Of a DNA stretch of 35,266 nucleotides, positions 1-6,667 are shown in pieces. How positions within the stretch are numbered: position 1 is the first letter of the stretch; each line of letters begins with the position of its first letter. The stretch is from assembly GCF_000455825.1 (NCBI RefSeq), contig NZ_ATAO01000079.1:1-35266 (forward strand). The letters are read 5' to 3'. The position numbers and the translations under genes are program-made. The notes beneath the pieces were generated by a model. That model saw nothing but the letters and a program-made list of their open reading frames with translations, did not search any database and was not told the origin of the DNA. The stretch is from Microbacterium maritypicum MF109. Lineage in GTDB: Bacteria > Actinomycetota > Actinomycetes > Actinomycetales > Microbacteriaceae.

Positions 1-33
1 TTCGTGACTGTGTCCTGATCCCACTGCGGAGAA
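1..33. other. left edge, possible attL half-site
   Basis: This short stretch lies directly beyond the integrase stop codon, where the attachment site of a serine-integrase phage is often found. The octamer TCGTGACT at 2-9 recurs at 35229-35236 near the opposite end of the window. Serine integrases use very short shared cores, so this could be the crossover core, but eight bases can match by chance over this search space. The left side cannot be extended because the window begins here. Confidence 0.25.
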
Positions 34-1479
34 TCAGGAGTCGTGCGGCACGATCTGGATGCGGGCGTGCGGTCGACCGGGGGTGACCTCGATTCGTGCG
101 ATGAGCGAGCGCAGGTACTCCCGGCGCTCTTCGACGGTGAGGTCGCTCCACCGCTCGAGGAGGACGGGCAGTACCCGCAGCGGCGCAGACTTCTGAACTT
201 CGGTGGTTCGGAGCTCTTGCTCGAGCGCAGTCGCCTGTGCGGCGTAGCGGTCCCGTAGCGTCTCGTACGCGGCTTGCGGCATGCCCATGCTGAGGCGCTG
301 CTCAGCGAGAGTTACCTGCCGATTGGCGATATCCGCGAGCTGCCGCTTCAGGTCGGCGGTCGGGTCCGTCGCAACACGTCGAGGACGTCGTTCGATGCCA
401 GCCCGGACCTCGGCGCCGATCCGCGCCTCGTGCTCGGCTAACCACTCGCGCACGACGTCATCGATGAGCGACTGAGCGACGTAGCCGCCGTCATGTGTGC
501 CCTTCTCCTTGCCGTCCTTGCACCGGTACGACTGTGCGCGGTCCTGACCGTGAGTGCCGCCATGCATCTTCGATCCACACGCGCACCAGACCATGCCGGA
601 ATAGGCGTAGGTCGAGCGCTCGGATCGTCGGTACACGCGACGGCGGCCGCGAGCCTCGAGGTACGCGCTCCACTCCTCGTCGGTGATGAGCTGCTCGTGG
701 ATGCCGCGCTTCTGTTCGCCCTGGTAGGTGATGATGCCTGCGGCGAACCCGGAGTCGAGCACGCGCCGCAGGGTGCGCTCCGACCACAGGCCATCGCCGT
801 TGCCGCCGTAGCCGCCAACGGTGCGCGTCGGCCCGGAGTTCAGCCATCGGACGAGGGCGTAGACGCTCTCGCCCGAGATGTAGCGACGATAGGTCTCGGC
901 GAGCACTGCGCCGGTGATCGGGTCGGGGGTGAAGCCATCAGTCTGGGAGTACGCGTAGCCGAATCGCGGCTTGCCGTTGATCGGCTTGCCCTCTCGGAAT
1001 CGCCGGGCGTGCGCTTCGCGCCAGGTGTCTCCGATGAGGTCGGCCTGATAGGCATTGAACTCGCCGACCATGCCGCGGGCGAGGCGGCCGTGGGAGGTGC
1101 GATCGTCGATCGGTTCGGTTGCCGAGAGTAGGCCGCCGCCGAGTGCGTCGACTCGGTCGAGGGCAACCGCCCACCGGAGGCGGTGGCGCGCCGTGCGCGA
1201 GAACTTCCAGACTACGATGACCTCGAACTCGCCGGTCTCGAGCCGCTCGATGGACTGGTCGAGCCGCGGCCACCATGCCGAACGTGCACGCGAACCGGTC
1301 TCGTCGATGCCCTCGACCCAGTCAACAATATCGATACCGTTCGAACCGGCATACGACTCGATCGCATGACGCTGCACTTCGGGCGAGGTCATGCCGTCGC
1401 GTTCGCGCGAGACACGGATCATCCCGAGTCCGCGCCGTCGCGACGGTGCCGCGGCGAGACGGGCGCGGGCGTTCGGCAC
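34..1479 (-). CDS. int: large serine integrase
   Basis: This is a site-specific recombinase of the large serine family, which integrates the phage by attP x attB recombination and needs a directionality factor for excision. The 481-residue protein has an N-terminal resolvase domain with catalytic Ser24 in the motif MIRVSRERDG and the helix motif WKFSRTAR at 91-98. A recombinase DNA-binding domain follows at about 160-280, then a zinc-ribbon region and a C-terminal coiled coil at about 375-440. The ribbon looks degenerate: only C299, C301 and C320 are visible, where four cysteines are usual. The GTG start at 1479 is chosen because it overlaps the stop of the upstream protease gene by one base (TAGTG) and the family fold begins about 20 residues later. 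The same frame stays open upstream to 1764, but that part is a shadow of the protease gene. The gene is probably co-transcribed with the repressor. Confidence 0.93.
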   Translation of the reverse strand: MPNARARLAAAPSRRRGLGMIRVSRERDGMTSPEVQRHAIESYAGSNGIDIVDWVEGIDETGSRARSAWWPRLDQSIERLETGEFEVIVVWKFSRTARHRLRWAVALDRVDALGGGLLSATEPIDDRTSHGRLARGMVGEFNAYQADLIGDTWREAHARRFREGKPINGKPRFGYAYSQTDGFTPDPITGAVLAETYRRYISGESVYALVRWLNSGPTRTVGGYGGNGDGLWSERTLRRVLDSGFAAGIITYQGEQKRGIHEQLITDEEWSAYLEARGRRRVYRRSERSTYAYSGMVWCACGSKMHGGTHGQDRAQSYRCKDGKEKGTHDGGYVAQSLIDDVVREWLAEHEARIGAEVRAGIERRPRRVATDPTADLKRQLADIANRQVTLAEQRLSMGMPQAAYETLRDRYAAQATALEQELRTTEVQKSAPLRVLPVLLERWSDLTVEERREYLRSLIARIEVTPGRPHARIQIVPHDS

Positions 1480-1937
1480 TATGCCACCCCGATACGGTGC
1501 GCCCATTGTCCGGCGCCCATCTTCGGCGCGACGTAGACGTCCTCGCCGATGCGGACGAGCACTCGGCGGAATGCGTCGACGAGGTCCGTGGTGACGTGCA
1601 TTGCGATCGCCATAGCTTCGATGTGGCCCTCGTGCCGCGCTTCTTCGACGCGGTAGTCGTGGGGGTCGATCAGGCGCATTGCCGCCCATTCGTCTGCCCG
1701 CCGCTCCTGCTTCGCGTTGAGCGGGCCGAACATCGACGGCGTGTCTCCAAATGCAGCGTGACAAGCCTCGTGCGCGAGCGTGCTCACGTAGCGTCGGAAC
1801 AGCAAGTCGTGCTGAATGCGGATCAGCCGCTCGTCGTGCAGGTACTCGCCGTCACGATCGGCTGGCAGATCACAGAAATCGACTCGCACGCCGATCGAGT
1901 CGAGCCCGTCGTACAGCTCAAGAATCTTCGAGTCCAT
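1479..1937 (-). CDS. ImmA/IrrE-family metallopeptidase
   Basis: This 152-residue protein belongs to the ImmA/IrrE (COG2856) family of zinc metalloproteases. In ICEBs1 and many prophages these cleave the adjacent immunity repressor and so trigger induction. The zinc motif HEACH is at 56-60, and the downstream acidic helix KQERRADEWAA at 76-86 supplies the third ligand glutamate. The start at 1937 directly follows the repressor stop (TGA then ATG), so the two are translationally coupled, and its own stop overlaps the integrase start. A repressor-protease pair in one operon suggests that the neighbouring HTH protein is its substrate. That relation is inferred from the family and the gene order. 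Confidence 0.9.
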   Translation of the reverse strand: MDSKILELYDGLDSIGVRVDFCDLPADRDGEYLHDERLIRIQHDLLFRRYVSTLAHEACHAAFGDTPSMFGPLNAKQERRADEWAAMRLIDPHDYRVEEARHEGHIEAMAIAMHVTTDLVDAFRRVLVRIGEDVYVAPKMGAGQWAHRIGVA

Positions 1938-2321
1938 TCAGAACTCCCCCTCGTCCCCTCCGGGGTCGCGCGACTTCTTCTTCGCGACCGCTCGCTCATC
2001 CTGCACGGGAGCGGGGACATCGCGCGGTCGGAGCTGCGTCACGTTCGCCGGGGCGTCGCGCTCGCCGAGTTCTTCGATCATTCGGTCGTAGGCGTGCTCG
2101 ACGATCGTGCGCGGTTCGAGGTCGAGCACTTCGCAGACTTCGCAGACGACGGCGATCGGAATCTCGGTCTTGCCGTTGAGCCACCGGTTCAGGTTGGCGT
2201 CAGCTCGGCCGATCCGTTCGGCGACGGCTTTGGCGGTCAGCGACCGGGACACGATGGCCCCTTTCAACTCGAGGCCGACGTATCGACCGAACAGCTCTCC
2301 GCGCTCTCGTGTGTTGTTCAC
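1938..2321 (-). CDS. HTH-type immunity repressor
   Basis: This 127-residue protein has an XRE-like helix-turn-helix at about residues 25-65 (segment KAVAERIGRADANLNRWLNG) and a hydrophilic, Lys/Asp-rich tail. It is the first gene of the leftward operon with the protease and integrase, which is the usual place of an ImmR-like master repressor. The GTG at 2321 is preferred over the ATG at 2345, because the upstream ATG would lie inside the promoter and the HTH begins well downstream of either. A -10-like CATACT ends exactly 7 nt before this GTG, so the mRNA may be leaderless, as for lambda cI from pRM. I infer that it binds the divergent control region and blocks early transcription. Confidence 0.8.
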   Translation of the reverse strand: MNNTRERGELFGRYVGLELKGAIVSRSLTAKAVAERIGRADANLNRWLNGKTEIPIAVVCEVCEVLDLEPRTIVEHAYDRMIEELGERDAPANVTQLRPRDVPAPVQDERAVAKKKSRDPGGDEGEF

Positions 2322-2328
2322 GGGTCTA

Positions 2329-2357
2329 AGTATGCCGGGAGTCAACCCAATTGTCTA
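2329..2357 (-). promoter_or_regulatory. leftward repressor promoter (leaderless)
   Basis: Reading the minus strand, TAGACA at 2357-2352 is followed by a 17-base spacer and CATACT at 2334-2329. The expected transcription start falls at or beside the GTG at 2321, leaving no room for a ribosome-binding site. The -35 and -10 are each four to five matches to the sigma-70 consensus. The position between divergent regulators supports the call. Confidence 0.5.
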
Positions 2358-2376
2358 GATTGATAACTTGGTTAAC

Positions 2377-2405
2377 TTGACGGTTGATCACGTGATGAGG
2401 ATGAT
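2377..2405 (+). promoter_or_regulatory. rightward early promoter (leaderless)
   Basis: TTGACG at 2377-2382 matches the -35 consensus at five of six bases. After 17 bases comes GATGAT at 2400-2405, four of six for -10. The predicted start of the RNA falls next to ATG 2413. Two similar 15-bp sites overlap the spacer and the start region, which is where a repressor would block this promoter. Confidence 0.5.
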
Positions 2406-2419
2406 TGACCACATGATCA
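2384..2419 (+). promoter_or_regulatory. paired operator-like sites
   Basis: TTGATCACGTGATGA at 2384-2398 and TTGACCACATGATCA at 2405-2419 agree at 12 of 15 positions and are 21 bp apart, two turns of the helix. The first contains the perfect palindrome ATCACGTGAT, as expected for a dimeric HTH repressor. They flank the -10 of the rightward promoter and overlap the first codons of the HTH gene. Which of the two HTH proteins binds is not shown. Confidence 0.5.
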
Positions 2420-2652
2420 ATTCAGTTGCCTCGGAAGTCGGTTCGATCGTCGAGTCCGCCATCAAGACCGCGGGCCGCACTAAGGTCTCCGTCTCGGATG
2501 AGACGGGCATCCCGTATCCGACCCTGAACCGCAAAGCGGCGGGCAAGTCGGAGTTCTCGTTCACCGAGCTGCTGCTCATTGCCGAGTGCATTGGGGTATC
2601 TCCCGCGGCGTTCGTGCCGAGCGCGTTCGCACCTCTGGCGGTGGCATCGTGA
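2413..2652 (+). CDS. Cro-like HTH regulator
   Basis: This small helix-turn-helix protein of 79 residues has an XRE-like fold across most of its length (segment VSVSDETGIPYPTLNRKAAG, then an amphipathic helix). It is the first gene of the rightward early operon and is transcribed away from the repressor, the classic position of Cro. ATG 2413 is chosen because a promoter -10 at 2400-2405 ends 7 nt upstream, giving a leaderless mRNA, and the HTH fold starts a few residues later. Alternatives are TTG 2368, ATG 2395 or ATG 2401, which would place the promoter and operators inside the gene. Its stop overlaps the next GTG start as GTGA. Confidence 0.7.
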   Translation: MINSVASEVGSIVESAIKTAGRTKVSVSDETGIPYPTLNRKAAGKSEFSFTELLLIAECIGVSPAAFVPSAFAPLAVAS

Positions 2653-2813
2653 GCCCCGCTGTCGTCATGCCCCGCACCGAGCCCTCCGCTGCCGCATGGC
2701 GTCGCTCAGGCGACATCGCGGCGCGCATCCTCGAGAATCTCGCTCAGCGCGACGCTCGGGCCGCGGCGGGAGCAGTCGACCGGATCGGTGACGTGCTGGC
2801 GGTGGCATCGTGA
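2635..2813 (+). repeat. 18-bp direct repeat at gene junctions
   Basis: The sequence CTGGCGGTGGCATCGTGA occurs exactly at 2635-2652 and 2796-2813. Each copy encodes the C-terminal LAVAS and carries the GTGA stop/start overlap with the following gene. The repeat unit therefore looks like a duplicated gene junction. Confidence 0.85.
2649..2813 (+). CDS. small hypothetical protein
   Basis: A 54-residue reading frame begins at a GTG overlapping the preceding stop and ends in a GTGA overlap with the next gene. The product is Ala/Arg-rich and predicted helical (segment SGDIAARILENLAQRDARAA). Its last residues LAVAS and the 18 bases encoding them are identical to the end of the upstream HTH gene. 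I do not recognise a family. The tight coupling on both sides is the main reason to believe it. Confidence 0.55.
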   Translation: MSPAVVMPRTEPSAAAWRRSGDIAARILENLAQRDARAAAGAVDRIGDVLAVAS

Positions 2814-3094
2814 TCCGCGCACTCGTAGCCGTGAAGTGGGCAGGGATGGCAGTCGCTGCACTCGCGTTCGGCTGGACCGTCGGCGGCCACCTGGATCTGT
2901 TCAGCGCCGCGGGCGTGCTCGGTCTTGTCGTCTGGCGGCTCGCGCAGCTGCTCATCGATTCCGGCCGCTGGGGGGCCGGTCTGCCCGCTGGGGATTCGGG
3001 TTCCGCTGGTCGGGGCACCGTGGGGACGGATGCCCCGACCGCGTCGGACCTCAGTCGCCTCGACCGCCTCGATGGGGTGGGGAACGGACGATGA
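2810..3094 (+). CDS. small membrane protein
   Basis: This 94-residue protein starts at a GTG overlapping the previous stop. Residues about 3-22 and 28-45 are hydrophobic and could form two membrane helices. They are followed by a Gly/Ser/Asp-rich soluble tail of about 40 residues. No family was recognised. It sits among early genes between regulators, where small membrane proteins of unknown role are common in actinobacterial temperate phages. The stop overlaps the next ATG (ATGA). Confidence 0.6.
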   Translation: MIRALVAVKWAGMAVAALAFGWTVGGHLDLFSAAGVLGLVVWRLAQLLIDSGRWGAGLPAGDSGSAGRGTVGTDAPTASDLSRLDRLDGVGNGR

Positions 3095-3324
3095 GCGCGC
3101 TGATTAAGGGTCGGCGGTACGTCGGAGCGACGACCGGCACTCGGGACGGTGAGCGCTTCTATCGCGACGTCGAGTTCACCGCGTCCCGCGACCAGGAGGT
3201 CGAGCCCTTCATTCGCGATCGGACGAGCACTCCAGACCAGGACCGCGTGTTCCGGGAGTACGACAACTTCGGCTCTGTGCCGATGCTCGTCGTCGCAGGT
3301 TCGCTGCGCGAGGTGACACCGTGA
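3091..3324 (+). CDS. hypothetical early protein
   Basis: This 77-residue charged soluble protein begins at an ATGA overlap with the upstream gene. The sequence is rich in Arg and Asp (around RDGERFYRDVEF) and predicted mainly beta near both ends, with no cysteines or membrane segment. Its stop overlaps the antirepressor GTG, so the two are translationally coupled and may act together. I do not recognise the family. Confidence 0.6.
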   Translation: MSALIKGRRYVGATTGTRDGERFYRDVEFTASRDQEVEPFIRDRTSTPDQDRVFREYDNFGSVPMLVVAGSLREVTP

Positions 3325-4106
3325 GCGCGCTCGAGGTGTTCGGGTTCGACGGCGCCGATGTGCGCGTCGTTGTGATCGATGGCATGCCGCGGTTCGTGGC
3401 GCGTGACGTCGCGGCCGCGCTCGGCTATGCGGATACGACGAACGCGATCAAGCAACACTGCCGTGGGGTGGCGGTTCACCACCCCATCGAAGACAGCATG
3501 GGGCGCGCGCAGCTCGCCCGTGTCATCGGCGAGCCGGATCTGCTGCGCATGATCGCGGGCAGCCGCCTCCCGTCGGCGGAGCGGTTCGAGCGGTGGGCGT
3601 TCGAGGAAGTGCTCCCGCAGGTGGTCCGCACGGGTTCGTACGCGCCGGCGCTGACCGAAGACGAGATCGTGCACCAGGCGCTCGCGATCACCGCCCGGCG
3701 GGTCGAGGTGCTCGAGACTCGCGTCGCCGAGCTCGAACCGGTCGCCGCGCACGCTGAGACCTTCCGGCAGGCCGACGGCCTGCGCACGATCGGCGACCTC
3801 GCGAACGAATTCAAGGCGCACTGCGCCGAGAAGTTCCCTGGCGTGAAGGTCCGCCACCAGGACGTGTTCGACCACGCGGGCCGCCTGTCGATCATCATCC
3901 GCGGCGCGTCCGTGCGGCACAACCAGCCGACCGCGCAGGCGATCGAGGCCGGGTGGGCGCGGGCGCACCGCACGACGTTCGGCACGAACACACGCGGCAC
4001 TCAGACTGCCGTGTCCACCCGCCTCACGCCGAAGGGCGAGGCACGCCTCTGGGGCGGCCTCGCCGCCTGGCTCGGCGCGCACGGCACCCTCGCCATCCCT
4101 CACTGA
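3321..4106 (+). CDS. phage antirepressor (BRO-N/KilAC)
   Basis: This 261-residue protein has the two-domain layout of phage antirepressors. A BRO-N domain spans about 1-115 (segments RFVARDVAAALGYADTTNAI and LLRMIAGSRLPSAERFERW). An ANT/KilAC domain spans about 150-255 (segment QADGLRTIGDLANEF onward, containing FPGVKVRHQDVFDHAG). Such proteins bind or titrate the phage repressor and push the phage towards lytic growth. It is the largest early regulatory gene and lies downstream of the Cro-like gene, as expected. The start is GTG 3321 in a GTGA overlap. The target repressor, presumably the protein encoded at 1938-2321, is inferred. Confidence 0.87.
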   Translation: MSALEVFGFDGADVRVVVIDGMPRFVARDVAAALGYADTTNAIKQHCRGVAVHHPIEDSMGRAQLARVIGEPDLLRMIAGSRLPSAERFERWAFEEVLPQVVRTGSYAPALTEDEIVHQALAITARRVEVLETRVAELEPVAAHAETFRQADGLRTIGDLANEFKAHCAEKFPGVKVRHQDVFDHAGRLSIIIRGASVRHNQPTAQAIEAGWARAHRTTFGTNTRGTQTAVSTRLTPKGEARLWGGLAAWLGAHGTLAIPH

Positions 4107-4122
4107 CCCCACACACGAAAGC

Positions 4123-4148
4123 GGGGCGCCCGTTGCACCGGACGCCCC
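4123..4148 (+). terminator. hairpin after antirepressor
   Basis: GGGGCG at 4123-4128 pairs with CGCCCC at 4143-4148, with further internal pairing around a TTGCA loop. No run of T follows, so it is a weak terminator or attenuator candidate, or an mRNA-stabilising hairpin. It sits in one of the few non-coding gaps of the early region. Confidence 0.4.
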
Positions 4149-4171
4149 ACCAGAAAACGAAAGGCAAGCAC

Positions 4172-4498
4172 ATGCCTCAGACACAGGATACCGACGAGAA
4201 CGTCGAACCGGTGGACGGCGTCGCCCCGATGACCGCCGACATGCACCTCAGCGTCGTCGAGCGCACCGCGCCGGTGATTGACGGACCGATCGCGACCGAC
4301 CGCCGCAGCATCTGGCCGTTGTCTCCGGGACGCATGGCCGCGGTGGTAGCCGCGCTCATCACGGCCGCCATCTGCGGACCGCCCGCGGCTGACCCGACGA
4401 CCGGCGTCAACGGCGCCGACCTCGGCGTCCTCCTCAGCCTCGCGGTGTTCGTCGCCGCGTTCCTCATCCCGATCCCGAAGAAGGACGACCAGTCATGA
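4172..4498 (+). CDS. small membrane protein with two TM segments
   Basis: This 108-residue protein starts at ATG 4172, preceded by a GAAAGG Shine-Dalgarno at 4159-4164. The N-terminal half is acidic and soluble. Two hydrophobic stretches follow, at about 54-72 (MAAVVAALITAAICGPP) and about 82-102 (LGVLLSLAVFVAAFLIPIP), and the tail is charged. The stop overlaps the exonuclease start by ATGA, so it is in the same operon. It is unassigned. Two hydrophobic helices joined by a short loop resemble a hairpin membrane anchor or a holin-like protein, but its early position argues against a lysis role. Confidence 0.65.
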   Translation: MPQTQDTDENVEPVDGVAPMTADMHLSVVERTAPVIDGPIATDRRSIWPLSPGRMAAVVAALITAAICGPPAADPTTGVNGADLGVLLSLAVFVAAFLIPIPKKDDQS

Positions 4499-5472
4499 CC
4501 CCGCCGATCACCGCCGCCCGCATCGTGGTCCCTGACGATGCACCCCGCACCGTCTGGATGCTCGAGCGCGGCGAGGGCGTCACCGCCTCCGACGCATGGA
4601 AGATCGCCCGCGCCGGCATCAAGGCTCGCCGCACGATCGTCGAACAGAAGATGAATGGCTCGACCTTCCGCGGCAACAAAGCGACGAACGCCGGTCACGC
4701 CCGCGAGGCCGCGCTGCTCGACGAAGCGGCCGAGCGCCTCACCTCACTCACCCCGAACGGTGCGCTCTGGGCGTCCGTCGAGAACGACCTGCACCGTGCA
4801 ACCCCGGACGCGATCGGCATCGACCCGGACGGCGCGCTCGTCGTCGTCGAGGTGAAGTCGCACGAGTTCGGCTGGAAGTCCGACGCGATCCCGGTCGAGC
4901 ACATGGCTCAGATGCAGTGGCAGATCCACGTGCTCGGCGCCGACTATGCGCTCTACGGGTTCGAGGTCCGCGACGAGGACGATATGCCGCCCATCGGCGG
5001 AGCGACGTGGATCCCGGTCCCGCGCGACGAAGAGATGATCGCCTACCTCGTCGAGCGCGCTGACGACTTCATCGCGTGGCGCGACGCCGGATGCCCTGAC
5101 ATCGACGCCCTGCCCGTGGAGGTCAACGCGGCCCTCAGCCGGTGGGCACCGCTCAAGCGCAGCCTCGACATCGCCGCCGCCGCCGAGAAGAAGGCGGCCG
5201 ACGAGATGAAGAAGGCGATCGCGAAGCTCCCGCACGCCGCGCGCTTCGGCGCGGTCGGCATGGGTGCAGGCGGCGGATTCCAGTCGTCCGTGACCGAGTC
5301 GATCTCGATCGACGAGGCCACATGGAAGTCCGCATCCCCCGAGGTGCACGCGCACGCCGAGCAGCTGCGCGTCGAACTCGCACTGATCGAGGCCTCCGCT
5401 CTGAAGCACTACCCGAAGACGACCCGGCGCACGTCGCTGCGATTCCAGGAGGTCGAGAATGTCGACAACTGA
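4495..5472 (+). CDS. YqaJ-like recombination exonuclease
   Basis: This 325-residue protein belongs to the YqaJ/lambda-exonuclease group of PD-(D/E)xK nucleases, which resect double-stranded DNA ends to feed a single-strand annealing protein. The visible motifs are GVTASDAWKI at 28-37, the GHAREA region at 67-72, catalytic D105 and the E119-V-K121 core, with the conserved glutamines of QWQ at 141-143. The C-terminal third carries an Ala/Lys-rich helical segment and a variable domain. It starts in an ATGA overlap and overlaps the downstream RecT-like gene by 14 bases. The gene pair is therefore a phage homologous-recombination module. Confidence 0.85.
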   Translation: MTPPITAARIVVPDDAPRTVWMLERGEGVTASDAWKIARAGIKARRTIVEQKMNGSTFRGNKATNAGHAREAALLDEAAERLTSLTPNGALWASVENDLHRATPDAIGIDPDGALVVVEVKSHEFGWKSDAIPVEHMAQMQWQIHVLGADYALYGFEVRDEDDMPPIGGATWIPVPRDEEMIAYLVERADDFIAWRDAGCPDIDALPVEVNAALSRWAPLKRSLDIAAAAEKKAADEMKKAIAKLPHAARFGAVGMGAGGGFQSSVTESISIDEATWKSASPEVHAHAEQLRVELALIEASALKHYPKTTRRTSLRFQEVENVDN

Positions 5473-6220
5473 GCTCATCGAGAAGAAGACCATCGGCGAG
5501 GTCGAGCACATCGTCCACGCCTCCGGCCTCTGGGACGGCACGGGCCCGGTTGAGTTCTCCGACGACGGCGAGACCTGGATCGAAGCATGGGCGCCGACGC
5601 TCGAACTCGACTTGAGTGGTAATCCCGTCCGCGTGTTGATCGCGCACCCGGAGTTCGCGCGCGTCGAGGTGTACCGCAAAGAAGTTCGGATCCCGACGAA
5701 GGTCACGATTCGTTGGGCCGAGCAGTACCCCGCCGCGTCCGAGGGATGGGCGGGGAAGTGGGATCGCTCGCCGATGCGTCACCTCGGCCGCACCGTGCGC
5801 ATGGTCGCCTTTCGGCAGACGTTCCGCGACCTGCTCGGCGACATCCGCATCGAGGAGGAGGTCGACGAGCGCGACCTGCCTGCCGGGTCGCCGACGCTCA
5901 CGCCTGACGTTCCGGTAGAGCGCGACTGGAACGCGGAGATCGCCGCAGCCGAGACCGTCGAGCAGATCGACCAGGTCGAGGCGGACGCTCGCGCAGCGCG
6001 TGCGTTCACTCCGAACGCCGCCGGCACCGCCCGTCACCGCGCGCTGCGCGCCCGCCGCAAGGCGATAGTCGAGTCCGCGTGGGCGCTCGACCACACCACC
6101 GCGCCGACCGCCGAGCCGGTGCAGACGCCGGCGGTCGAGCGGCCCGCGCCGCGCGACTACCTGCCGCCGCACAACCGCGCCGACCGCCGCGCCGCGCGCC
6201 GCAAGAAGGGACGCCGCTGA
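5459..6220 (+). CDS. RecT-like annealing protein, shortened N-terminus
   Basis: This 253-residue protein is probably a RecT/Bet-type single-strand annealing protein. The segment from about 20 to 135 follows the family pattern: an aromatic/acidic hairpin (DDGETWIEAW at 35-44), a VYRK strand at 71-74, RWAEQY at 85-90, then the W-x-x-P-M-R-H-L helix around 101-110 and RTVRMVAFRQTF with the acidic EEE end at 132-134. Family members normally have some 80 or more residues before this region, carrying the conserved LGLNP and IDG motifs, and these are absent here. The tail from 150 is Arg/Ala-rich. Pairing with the exonuclease supports the role. Whether it is active without the N-terminal part is open. 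Confidence 0.62.
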   Translation: MSTTELIEKKTIGEVEHIVHASGLWDGTGPVEFSDDGETWIEAWAPTLELDLSGNPVRVLIAHPEFARVEVYRKEVRIPTKVTIRWAEQYPAASEGWAGKWDRSPMRHLGRTVRMVAFRQTFRDLLGDIRIEEEVDERDLPAGSPTLTPDVPVERDWNAEIAAAETVEQIDQVEADARAARAFTPNAAGTARHRALRARRKAIVESAWALDHTTAPTAEPVQTPAVERPAPRDYLPPHNRADRRAARRKKGRR

Positions 6221-6654
6221 TGTACACGAACCCCAGCACCGGCGAAGTCATGACGACCGAAGCCGCGACCTTCGCCATCAAGGCCGGCGCGCAGCTGCTC
6301 GACTACCAGCCCACCAACCCCACCGAGATGGAGTACTTCATCCGCGAGACGGTCGGGCTGATGGAGAAGCTGCCCGACGTGATGCTCGAGATCAACGGAC
6401 GCCGCTACAACGCCGAGCGTGCCTACATCGCGAAGAAGCAGACCCAGCTCGCCCACTACGGACGCAACAACGTCCCCGCGACCTTCGCCCGCGCGATGGC
6501 CGACACCGACGCGCAGGCCGAACTCGAGACGTGGCACAACCTCAAGGCCGAGTACCACTACGCCGAGGGCACCGAGCGCGCCCTGCGCACAAAGGTCAAC
6601 TCGATGCTCAACATCAACCGCGCGATCGCCGCGCAGTTCGGAGCGCACCGATGA
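6220..6654 (+). CDS. hypothetical early protein
   Basis: This 144-residue soluble protein starts at an ATG sharing a base with the previous stop (TGATG). It is mostly alpha-helical by composition, with repeated Glu/Ala/Arg heptad-like patterns (around AERAYIAKKQTQLAHYG and ETWHNLKAEYHYAEG), which suggests a coiled coil. Its position immediately after the exonuclease/annealase pair suggests an accessory role in recombination or replication, but no family was recognised. It is the last gene of the first rightward block and faces the end of a minus-strand gene. Confidence 0.6.
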   Translation: MYTNPSTGEVMTTEAATFAIKAGAQLLDYQPTNPTEMEYFIRETVGLMEKLPDVMLEINGRRYNAERAYIAKKQTQLAHYGRNNVPATFARAMADTDAQAELETWHNLKAEYHYAEGTERALRTKVNSMLNINRAIAAQFGAHR

Positions 6655-6667
6655 CTCACGCATCCAC

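Noticed and set aside
1480..1764. N-terminal extension of the integrase frame
   Set aside because: Lies over the ImmA-type gene in another frame, is Arg-rich, and the GTG at 1479 is coupled to that gene's stop.
1275..2363. Plus-strand frame opposite integrase, protease and repressor
   Set aside because: The minus-strand proteins carry catalytic motifs, while the plus-strand translation is Arg/Val-rich noise.
3159..4184. Long open frame on the minus strand opposite the antirepressor
   Set aside because: Arg/Ala/Asp-rich composition, no domains, and it mirrors a recognisable antirepressor on the plus strand. It is a high-GC shadow.
4172..4498. Early two-helix membrane protein as a second holin
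   Set aside because: It is coupled to recombination genes, far from the lysis cassette, and has a long acidic N-terminus.
5153..6172. Long minus-strand frame across the exonuclease/RecT genes
   Set aside because: Shadow of two supported plus-strand genes with low-complexity Arg/Ser tails.
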